From the NCBI GenBank assembly GCA_003993805.1, contig RSEF01000002.1:67191259-67255258 (forward strand): a DNA stretch of 64,000 bases, read 5' to 3'. Shown here in pieces: positions 46,401 to 58,400 of this stretch. The notes beneath the pieces are model-generated. The model was not told the DNA's origin, ran no database searches, and worked only from the letters and a program-made list of their open reading frames with translations. The translations under genes and the position numbers were made by a program. Every line of letters begins with the position of its first letter. Within the stretch, counting starts at the first letter, position 1. Origin of the DNA: Himantopus leucocephalus (taxonomy: Eukaryota > Chordata > Aves > Charadriiformes > Recurvirostridae).

Positions 46401-49400
46401 TGGCTAGAATACAAATTTGGATTGCTTAATGACCGTTAAATTCTTCACTGCACCACAGATTCAGCATCTTAGCTATTTAATGCATTTATGCATTTGACAT
46501 ATTTATGCTTATTGATTTGAAAACAGCTGTGTCTTCAAGGACCATTGCATTGTGGCATGTTAGCAATATAATTTTCATGTACTGAGGGAGTAGTGTGCAT
46601 ACCTAAATGGATGGCTTACCTACACTTTATGTAGATCCTCTCAAGTCAAAGAATAATTAAAAAAAGACGTTTGATATCTGGCAATGTCTGCTTTTGAGTA
46701 TCCTAAACAGCCTAGCTTTATCCTTTATTTCAGTTAATTACCACTAGTCACGCAACATTTACAAACACCGTGAATCCCTCCAAATTAAGGGCAGCAATAA
46801 AGTTAATATCATTACTTCTCACATTATATCTTTTAAAAATACATTAAGAACCAACAAGGAAACGTAGTGACTTGCATAGTATTTACCATATAAAAGCCTT
46901 GAAAATAACTGTTTAAATAATTTAATATTATTAAATGAAGCAAATTTATTTCTGAAGATTTTTTTTTTCAGGCACGGAGAAAGGCTTGCTGTTGCCAAGG
47001 TTGGTTTTCTGTTTTCTTTGTCTTCATGCTCTATATTCATTTTTATAATGTAATCCATCTTACTAAGTATGTTACTTGTCTCTTAGCTTTTTCCAACATA
47101 TGCTAGTAAATCTCCATTTCTGGTGGAGAAGTTCCATGAGTATTTCCTCGGAGGAGTGGATGATATGGCGTTCTGGACAAACAATATTTTTGAGCTGACA
47201 AGCCATATGCTAGAGAATGGAACCAGGTATTGTGTGTTTCCTGCAATATGAAATACAGTAGCCAAGTTCTGACACCCATTTAATTGTTCTTCTGAAGGCA
47301 GGTTCTTTCCTAGAAGAGGTGCTGAGCTTTAAATCCTCACTTGGACAAAGGGATTTCTGTGGCTGTCTTTTACCCAGGTGCACAGGATTACGTAGGCCTT
47401 GAGTTCACATTTGTTGTATGTTCACACCCTTTTCCTCAGACAGGGGTCTGGCATGCCCAGCCAATACACCACAGGGAAAATTTGGGGCATTCTTTAAGAC
47501 ATACGCAAGGGCCTGCTTAAATGTTGTATAGCCATGCCCTGAGGTTCTGCCTGGCCTGGCAATCTAAGCGGTGGCTCTGGCTGCACCTTCTGACTGCTGT
47601 CATCAGTCAGCAAAGGTGTCCCTTCCTAGGGGACATCAGATATTGCCTTCAGACACTTAAGGCAAATAGGATTAGAAAGAGTAAGAGTATATAATCTAGT
47701 GTTGGAATCTTAGGCTTGTACTCAGAATAACACGTTTTTATAGAAGTTCTAGCCTTGTACTGCTCTGTTACATGTGTAACCTTACTGTAAATAACTTTAT
47801 AAGACCAACAGTGGCAATTAATCCATCCATTTATATGGAAAATATCACTGCAGCTATTTTGGGAACTCATGTTTGAAATACAGTATGGTATAATCTGTTG
47901 TGTTCTTTATTCCAGAATGGCACTTTCATTGAAAGTGCTTTAGATTAACAGAATTAGCAGAACATGTTACAGTAAGTTTTGGGAACTCATGTTTGAAATA
48001 CAGTATGGTATAATCTGTTGTGTTCTTTATTCCAGAATGGCACTTTCATTGAAAGTGCTTTAGATTAACAGAATTAGCAGAACATGTTACAGTAAGTTTC
48101 CTTTAAGAGTTATATAAAGGCATGTGAGATTCATATAGAACCTAATCAAGGTCGTTAAAGTAAATATCAAAGGGGTTTCTAAGGATTATAATGATGCTGT
48201 GATTTTGAATAAGCAGGGTTTCTTGAGAAAACTGATGACTTCTAACAGAGGAATCAGTAAGTTGTATTTTTAGTTTTACTTCCATTGCAGGAAAATCTTT
48301 AAAATGCATTCTGCGTATTTCTTTAGTGGCTGCTTCCTGCCTGAGAACCCGCTGTTTATAAACTGCACAAGGGAGCACAAGGACAACTATGTGTAAGTAT
48401 AGCTCTGAAGGTTCAAAAATTTACTGATGAAAGGAGAGCCTTCTGCTGGTGTGGACAGTGAGCTATTGAAAATCAGATCTTTTGGTTTATCTTTTTGTGT
48501 GTGAATTTGAGATTCTCTTAACATGAATAAGTAAGCTTCACACAGGGGAACTGTGCAGAACCTAGGAGAGACTTTGACCTTCCAGCCTAAGGACAAGAAT
48601 ACTTACCTAGCACTTGAAGTGCTAAATATTCACACTTTATTTGGTTGTCACTCTTTGTTCCGCTAATCATGAAGCTACTGATTCATGTTTACGCTTACAA
48701 TAGCTAAATTCTCTCCTGATTTATGTACAGAAATTTGGAACTCAGCTGTTCAGAGCGCAAGTGTATGTATTCCTCTAGCAAATATCTCAAGAGAAACCAG
48801 CTTAACTGTATCTCTTAAGAACTCCATTTGTACATGGGAGAAATGACTACCTGATTGCATGCAACATGTTTGCTTCTCCTAGCTTTGTCATACAATACTC
48901 AAGTCGCTAATTCAGTTACATTAATTGTTATTACTGCCTTCTTTATTTTAGCAGAAACAACCAATCAAAACATGAACATCAGAAGAATACAACTTCTTTG
49001 CTTACAAAAACACTTCAAAAGAATATAAATTATACAGAGAGAGGAGTTCACTTCAACATACAATCTTGGGCAACAGTAAGTGAGAAGTGACAGATGTGTC
49101 AGGTGAAATTCAGGTCTGTATACAATTGTTTTAATATCTGTATGAAATGCTGCATGATGGAGCAGGCTCTCTGGATGTTAACAGTAGCCTCTGACTTCAC
49201 TTCATGGAGATTCCAGCACCATTGTTAATCTATATATTTATATATACATCGTAAATATTCAATTTTTACACTTTGCTCATTGTATAGTGAAGTTAGAACA
49301 CATCTTGCAGTGCCAAAACTGACAAAATATATTTTTAGTATTTACATTTTACAGAATCATATGATCACTTTGGGGGGTTAAGAAGTCCCAACAAAGCAGA

Positions 49401-52400
49401 GCAGTGAACCATTAGCAGCACTCCATTTAAAGCATACAGATTTTTGTCTCTTTCTAAAGTGGTGCTTATGACCTGAGTCAGAATCCATCAATGTGGTGAT
49501 TTCCACTGTTGGTGACTTGGTTTTTGAAGTGGTCCATAATGTTCTGGAGTTTCAGCCTGTGTTTTAACCATTCTTGTGTCTCTTTATTATTTTTATTTCA
49601 GAATTCCCTCAGCTTGATAAACCGTGCTTTGGCAAGCAATGTCTGGAGACCTTTAACAGCTACACATCAAAAATCTTCTAAGCACATCTCCAAGCCAGCA
49701 GCTTCCTATTTTCTGACTTCACCCTATGCTAGGCTTGGATGGTTGGTAATTTTCCTCCCACCTCCCTCTTAATATCTGAAAATTTTGAGTTAAAAATTAA
49801 AATATTAATGTTTATTCTTTGGACACTCTTTAAAGGTGACAGTCAAAATCAATTAGTGGTACAAATCTGCCTGAATGGCTTATATTATCTGTCCAGAACA
49901 ACAAGTTAAGCCATAAGACTTTTCTTTCAGATGTTAGTTTAAGCCTCTTTCTGTTGGTACTGAATAAAACTGTATCAAGAGCAAAATTTCCATTCAGATG
50001 TGAATTCTAGACAGATAACCTCTTTCTTTGGAAGGGTTGTCTTGTCTTTTTTTTTTAACATTCTCTCCTTAGTGAGGGAACTCAATGCTGTGTGTGTGAT
50101 CGAGCTCAGAATGGAAGGAACCAAAATTAGAACCAACATCGGCTCTAGTTCTGAACAGTATAGGAACATTGTTACCCTTTTTTCGTTATTGGTTTCTGTT
50201 TGTGCAGAATTAATTGTCTGTCCCAAATTGATCACTGATGGTGCCTAGAGAGGGTTCTTGGAAACACTACAAGACTAGAAGGGAGTTCAGAGTAGATTCA
50301 GGACACAGAAAGAGGTATATTCTCTCTCCTTGCCAGAGAGGTTCTAGCTTGACCTGCACCAGAGAAGAGTAATAAAAAAAATTTGCATTGCTGCTCAACT
50401 TGCTTTATTTCTTCTGACTCAAAAATTGAAGATTTATTTCTCAAGTTTACTTCACACCAGCCAAATTAACAGTAGTTAGTTCTTTTCTCTCTACATTCCC
50501 TCTCTAAACTCCAACATGTTACTGAGACCTGTGATCCCTTTGCTTATCTACTGTTAAGTCCATCAGTTAAATCAGAGGTTCAGTTAAAAAGATACTTAAT
50601 TTCATCTTTTGGATTCTGTGTCATATGCAAGCAGCCCTGTTTCATGCTCCTTGCTCTGACTGCTCTCAGGTGCCTTGTGTCAGTAGGTAAAAAGCAGTTC
50701 CCACAGATATCAGATGCATTAATGGAAGATGAATCTTCAAGGCTCTGTTTTTATTTAATTCAAGGAAACAAAAATAAAATATATAATATGAAAAATGCTG
50801 TGTAGATTTTTACAAAAATAGATGGGGAAGGACTGGCCTTTGTTTACCTGAAGGAAGTAAAAGTATGTATTATCTGCTAATGTTGTGGTAGTCTGGAAGC
50901 TAATGCGATGATTTTGTTGACTCCCTTGCCGTACAGGGCAATGGCCTCAGCTGACCTAAACCAGGATGGATACGAAGATCTGGTGGTTGGAGCACCAGGG
51001 TACAGCACACTGGGCCATGTTCAGATAGGACGGGTCTATGTGATCTATGGCAACCAGTCAGGTTTGCCACCAGAGGACATGGATCTAGATGGGAAAGCTG
51101 ACCAAGTACTACAGGGTCATCAGGTGAGGGGTCAAGTCGGATATTTTGTCCCTTAAATTTTTTTGCCTGAAAATGTGGTAAATTTTGACTGAACAACAGT
51201 ATCATTAATATGTATGAGGATTATCCCTGAAATACCCCTCCTGGTAAAAGGATGTCATATGCTTTTCAAGAAAGATAACTGTTACTTAAATGACAGGAAC
51301 AATTAAAGTGATGGTGATCTGGAGGTTCACTTTTGTTGCTGTGCCAGGTAAGTGGGTATTAGAACATAATTCGTCCTTGAATAAAATGGAGGTAGTGTCT
51401 CTCAGGCACAGTATAGCTCATTTGGGTCCCTGCATTTAAGAAAATACTGTGATTTTTCTCTTCCTTTTTAGTCTAAAATTATTAATTCAATCTAAGCTTC
51501 AATTCCTTTGAAGCTACATTTTTTCATTAATTGATAACTTCTCACAAAACCATTGTTTGTCTTTACTAAGAGTACACGTTATTTTAAAAAAGGAGACAAT
51601 TTCCATTGGACATGGTGGGGACTGGCTTGTAACTGAGAAGCAGGATCAAATGATCTTTTTGAGCAATAAAGATGATCCTCTGTAGAAAATATCTTTATTC
51701 ACAAAGAAGAAAATAGATTAAATACATTTCCTTTTAATCTGTTTCTGTGGTTATAAACTGTGCAGTAACAGCTGCTGTCTTCTTACAGAGTGTTTTAGTG
51801 GTTCACAGCTATGATGCTGTTAACAGGAGAGATCGTAAGTTTAACACTAGGGTCAGAAGAGGAAATAGCAAAGCAGCACCGTGTTGTGTTCAGTTATTTT
51901 ATATTTTAACACCTCCACATCCTCAAACAGAACATTGACTCCCAGTTAGTGTATTAGTATGACAGTTGTTACTTGGGAGAGCAGTGATGCTGAGAAAATC
52001 TTAAGAATTGTTGAGATAGATTTTTGTCATGTATGTTTCCAGTTCTTTCCTGCGCTGTGATTGCCTGTGTGCATTAGGTTTTGATGGTTTTGTCTTGAAA
52101 ACCTGTTATTTTCATGAGAACAATCCCTCTTCTTTTAGCCTTCAGGAAGATTTGGTTCTTCCTTGGCGGTCCTGGACTTTAATGAGGATGGAGTGCCAGA
52201 TCTGGCAGTTGGAGCACCTTCTGTGGGATCTCAGTTTCTTACTTACAAAGTAAGCCACACACATGGGTTTTTTGTTTTTTTTTTTTCCCCTCCAAATAGA
52301 ACATTTTTATTGATGCATATTTTCTTGAACAGTGAAATGAGAGAATTTCTGTTGTTACTCAAGGTGACATTGTAATTTAAACACAAATGTTTGTAACCTT

Positions 52401-55400
52401 TGTGGGTACTTTGACTAGAGCAATGGCAGCTAGCTGTATTTTTCTTTCAGTGGCCTTTTTGCACATTAGAAATCCAAATCAAATTGCAACTTTGCAGCAC
52501 TGATGTGCTGGAAATGTAAGGAGCCATTCATGAAATACAAGTGTACCCTTTTTATTTAGGAACAGGGAGTCTGGAACGGACCTCATGCATCAGTGAGCCT
52601 TGTTGTCTGCTATCGCAGGCCAATGTATGATATCTAAAATGTGATATGAACACAGACACACTTGCTAAAATAATCAAGTTACAGAGGGTTGATGACTTGC
52701 AGCTTACCAGATAAGCCAGTGTAATGGTCCCTGGGTATTTTCAGCCCGTGTGAACTTAGAGGCAAAATGTTTTGGTTTAAACCATGTCTGTTAAACTTAA
52801 AACTCTTCAGAATTTCAGATACTAACTTAGCTGCCTGAATAGGAATGTAAATGCTTTTATGTACACCCACTAGCTTGGAAAATTGCATGCAGTTGTTGTG
52901 CCTGGCACTCTGTGCCATTGCATTAAATAGTAATTAACAAAATTTGAGCCCCCTGAATGTGTGTACAACAAATGTAAATATACGGTATACCATCCTTGCT
53001 CCTTACCCACAGTATGATGAAAATGTACTTCTCTGTATGTCTCTGGTTTGTTGCCTTGTGTCAGGTGCCCACAGTATGATGAAAATGTACTTCTCTGTAT
53101 GTCTCCGGTTTGTTGCCTGGTTATAACAGTACCCATTACAACACGGGTATTCTTAGGTTTGGAGTGGACAAGACAGTGTTATGAGAAGGCTCTGACAGGA
53201 AAAATGCAGTTGTATTAATAGCCCTTGCAGAACTGTTTCACTCAGAATCACAGAATTGGAGGGGTTGGAAGGGCCCTTCAGAGATCATCTAGTCCAACCC
53301 CCCTGCCAAAGCAGGTTCACCTGCAGCAGGTTGGACAGGAATGCATCCAGACGGGTTTTGAATACCTCCAGAGAAGGAAACTCCACAACCTCTCCAGGCA
53401 GCCTGTTTCAGTGCTCTGTCACCCTCAAAATAAAGAAGTTTTTCCTCACACTGAGATGGAATTTCCTGTGTTCCAACTTGTGCCCATTGCCTGTTGTCCT
53501 GTCCACTGAAAAGAGTCTGGCCCCATCCTCTTGACACCCGCCCTTTAGATATTTATAAGCTTTGTCCTTGTGCTTTGTCTTGGATTTCATACTTGGTGCT
53601 GACATGCAGATGTTCTCATGCTGTATTTTCTTTTTCTGCTGTTTAGGGTGCTGTGTATGTCTATTTTGGCACTGAGGGAAGAGGCTTGGCATCTCAACCG
53701 AACATTACCATAACTTGTCAGGTATATTGATTGGGCTAACACAAGGCTACGCAAGCGGGAGGTGAGATAAAGGGGAAAGGGGCTTATAGGCTTGAGAAAA
53801 GAAGGTTAAAATCAAACTTCTAATTACAAGGGAATTTAGACTGATGGGGATGGTGCAAGCAGGTGCTTGCCTTGGTTGGTTGTATGTGGGAAAGACATTT
53901 GTACTCCAGTGCAGGGGAGGCAGCAGGGTGAACAGAAAGATGCATAGCCCTCCCTAAAACCCAAAGAAAACAAAATTGAAGTCAGGGAGTGGGAGGGTAA
54001 TTTAATCAGAAGCAGACTAAAAGTTAACTCTTTAGAAGTAAATTGCTCTATTTTGTTACAGAATTGGTGGTTTCAGTTCCATTTCAGGCTTAAACTAACT
54101 GTTTATTGCAGTATTCCTACTGTAATCTTGGTTGGTCCCTCCTGGCAGCTGATGTTGATGGGGATGGAAATGCTGATCTGGTTGTGGGCTCTCCATATGC
54201 ACCCGGTGGCGGGCAGCAGAGAGGATTTGTGGTTGCGTTTTACTCCTATTTCAACAGGAGTGACCAAGGTAATATTTATTGACTAAATTAACCATCCTGT
54301 ATTTTATGTGGCTGTTCATTTGTTCCTAATTAATCATAGGATCATTCAGGTTTGAAGGGATCTCAGGAGGTGTGTAGTCCGGTCTCCTCCTCAGCAGGGG
54401 GACAGCTATGAAGTCTGACCAGATTGCTCAGGACTTTATCCAGTCGCATCCTAAAACCCTCCAGTGATAGAGATTACACAGCCACTCTGGGCAGCTGTTC
54501 CACTTCTTGGCTGTCCTCATAGGGAAAAAAATGTCTTGTTACAGCCAGTATGAACCTCTCTTGTTTCAGCTTATGCTCATTGTCTATTGTCCTCCCACCA
54601 TACACAGTGAACTCAGAGGCATTGAACACCCCACTACACTGGGAAGAGCCTGGCTCTATCTGCTTGTCAGCCTCCTTGTACGTACTGGCAGGCTGCTGTT
54701 TGGTCCTCTCAAAACCTTCTCTTCTCCAGGCTGAAGTCCCGGTCCCTCAGTCTCTGCTCATAGCGCAAGTGCTCCAGCCTCCAACCATCTCGGGGGCCCT
54801 CTACTACATTTGCTCCAGTTTATGAACGTCTTTCCTATTTTGTGGAGTCCAAAACTGAACAATGTATTATAGGTGTGGTCTAGGGAGGAGTAAAGGGGTG
54901 AACAATCATTTCTCTCCATCTCTTTGCCATGCTCCTGCTTATATAGCCTGGGATGCTGTTGGCCCTCTCTGCTGTCAGAGCCTTATGCTCAGCACTCTGC
55001 CCACCAGGATCTCCAGGGCCTTTTCCACACAGCTGCTCCCCAGCCAGTCTGTCCCCAGCCTGTATCGCTGCACGGGCATCTCCTTTTTCAGGGACAGGGC
55101 TTTGCATTTCTCCTTGCTGAATTTTGTGAGGTTCCCATCAGCCTTTTCCTCCAGCCTGTCTGGGTCCCTCTGAATGGTAGCCTTGCCCTCAAGTTATACC
55201 CCCCCACCCCAATCTCCTGTCATCCACCAACTTCATGAAAGGGCATGTTGTTGCCTTCTCCAAATCATTTATAAAAGTCATTAACAGGGTGAGTCTAAAG
55301 ATAGATCCCTGAAGGCACTCCACTTGTCACAGGCATTCAGAGTATAACCCACTCACTGCTGCCCTGTGAGGGTGAGCATCTCAACCAGGTTTTTCCCATC

Positions 55401-58400
55401 TAGTTGTCCACCCATCCAGACTTCAATGTCCCAGCTTGGATACAAGAACATTGTGGGAGCCAGTGCTGAAAGCCTTGCTAAAGCAATGGATACAACTGTG
55501 TATTGGTGCTACCAGGGCGGACTCACTGGTCTTCCTTGGAGATTTGCAAACGTACTTCATAAGATGAATTTTTATCATTCTGTATGCTCCTTCAAGTGGC
55601 TAAAGAGGAATGCTACAAGTGAATACAGCTAATGAGTACAGGTGATGAGGATTGTTGTGAATGAGGAAGGAAAGGCCACATCTGGAGCTAAATAAAGTTA
55701 ATAGGGGTTGGGCAGGATACGTGGGTATTCAGAGCTTTGTCAGAATCATGTAATTGAGATTTCCAATAACGCTTAATTTTTTGTAGCTTCTTCTACTTCA
55801 CATAAAATTAGAAACCACAAGGAAAATAGGTTTCAATAAACTGCTTACTGATGTTTTTGCAAAACCAAAACACAGAATGAATTATTTGAACTAAAGGCAG
55901 AATTATTTGAATTATTATTTGAAGCTCCACCACCCTTGAAGAATGACCAGTTCTGATAAACAGTTTCAATGTTGTCCTGTCCCTAAGAAGGAGTCATTAG
56001 TTTAGGGCAGGCTTGACTGATTGCTTTCATGTACTTTGTGGAGGCTATTGCAAGGATTTAGAAGCAGGCTGTGTTGAATAAAGGCTTTCACCAGCCAGTG
56101 CAGTTGCAGACTGAGCAAGCGAAGTTAGCAATAACTGGTGCCATATCACGGACAGTGTAACTTTGCTTATGGAAACTTGTTGTCATAGGATGAATCAGTG
56201 GAGGATTGCTAACAGATTTTTCTATGCCAGGGTACACCAAGATTTAATTCATATTTTTCTGGTCTATCAGGACTTCTGTCAGTACAGGATGCCAACTGGA
56301 TGGTGAAGGGGGAAGAAAACTATGCTTGGTTTGGATTTTCACTTGACAGCTGCCAGCTGGAGAACATAACATTACTGCTGATTGGTAGCCCTACGTGGAA
56401 GAGTTGTGCTGGGTGTGTTGCCTATGGCAGCTTGCTCTCTCCTCCATTCTGCCTTACTTCTACAATGTTAAAGATTTGTAATAGATTAGACTTCCAGCTT
56501 TTCAGGAAGTCTCCTCTGTGTCGTGCTTAGAATATTTTTATTAAATTTATATTTTTATGCCTTCACCCTTCCTCATGAAGAGAAAGGGGTCTTTAGACCC
56601 TCTATAGAGAGGGTCTGTTATTTACAGACACATAAGAATTTATTGGGTTTTGTTGGGGAGGGGGAGAGGTGGCACAAAAATGCTGACAGCTAAGCATGCC
56701 TAAAATAATCCTATAGGTAGCACTTAGTTTGAAATAGCATTTTTAAAAGCAAAGCAAACACAAAAATGTATTGGGTGATAAAGAGGTGGGTACACAGGCC
56801 AAGTCTGTGCTCTAAATGTTGTGTAACTAGTTAGAACAAGCATGGGAATTACTAAAATAGATTTCTAGAATTTGGCAGCCACTATTATCCTAAACTAAAA
56901 GGGAAAATATTTTAAGAGGAGCAATCCTAGCTGAATGTACAAAAATGCATTGTTGCATACAAATATCTTTTGCATTGTAATTCAAGCTGCAATCCTGTCT
57001 CATCGGATGTCAGACAGAGTGTTGGGAAGGTGTATGGGTATAACCCGCCAAGCACAAAGCGCTGGTTTGCAGTGACTGGAGACAAGGTAGGGCTCCTTCT
57101 ATAGTATGGGACCTTATGAATAATTTGAAGTAAAGTGACATTCCATAGAAATGACATAAGTGTTTTAAAAATCTAACAGGCGATGGGCAGAATGGGTTTG
57201 TCTCTGGCCAGTGGTGTGATATCTGTGGCTGGGAACACAAGGACAGTTCTGGTGGTGGGTGCACCTACTACAGGTATGTCCTGAAAACCATTTCTCCTTT
57301 GGGATGTTTGTTTCTGTATGACCAGAGGACAGATGTAAAGTTAAAAGTTAGAAAAGGGACCTTTAAAATGTCACGTAATTAAAAAAAAAAAAATCAGAAA
57401 TAATTACTGTAATCACCTATAACCGCTTACAAGTAGAGTCCTCAACTTCAGTGGTTTTTTTTTCCTTCCTTAAAATTAGCTTAGCAGCATTACTACTTTG
57501 CATTATTTATGTAGCAGTGCTTTGCTAGTAGACTGCGTGTTTCTTGGAATTAAACCAACACAGTATTTTCTCCTTACTCTAGCAGTAGACAGTAAAGAAT
57601 TAGGAAAGTCAACATGTAGAACTCTATCTTTAACTTGAATGCATTTTTTCCTTGGTACTATTGCTAAGAGATTGTTTCTATACTAATTAGTGTTAATGCC
57701 ATATAACATTTGATCTTTTTTCATAAATGATGTTAATTTTGTCCATGTTATGTAATGCCAGTATTTCCTGCTGTCAGTGTATTGCAAGTATTAAACCTGA
57801 GTTCCTGTGTCTGATGCTCAACTTCTGTTACTTCTTTTGTTTCCAGACAGCCTGTCGAGGATTTCATTTATATCCTCAGTGCTGCACCAAGCTGGACTGG
57901 CTCTGGTATATGATCTGACAGACAGCACCAAACCTTCTTTGCTCAGCACGTTCAGTGGGGACAGGAGGTTTTCTCGCTTTGGAGGAGATGTATACCTAAG
58001 TGACCTGGATAATGATGGACTAGGTAAAGCTTGATGAGTCTAGATCAGAGGTGAAACGTTTTACTTTTGGCAACAGGAAGACTGGTCACCTACATATTCA
58101 TACAAGCGCTAAACACAGTCTGCTTCCTCAGTTAACCTGTACCAGTATTCCATCATGCCTTGTGGGGAGGCATCTCTAAAATCCCAAGCAACTCGGTCAG
58201 AAATTGAAACATTTTAACTGTCATCATTAATAGGAATTGTGGTATCTAGAGGTGTGTAAATGCCAACTCTCTTATGTTTTGGTTTAGCGTTATTTCACTT
58301 CTGATGTGTTATGTCGTCCTTGGAATATTTGCAGATGAAATGATTGTGACATCCCCACTGCGAACTAACGATATCACCACAATACTCTTTGGTGGGGCAG

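Noticed and set aside
51789..51835. Exon-like segment with acceptor ttacag and donor cgtaagt in GPLD1 intron 14
   Set aside because: Exons 14 and 15 join directly in phase 0 and match the family without it. The segment has an early in-frame TAG in phase 0.
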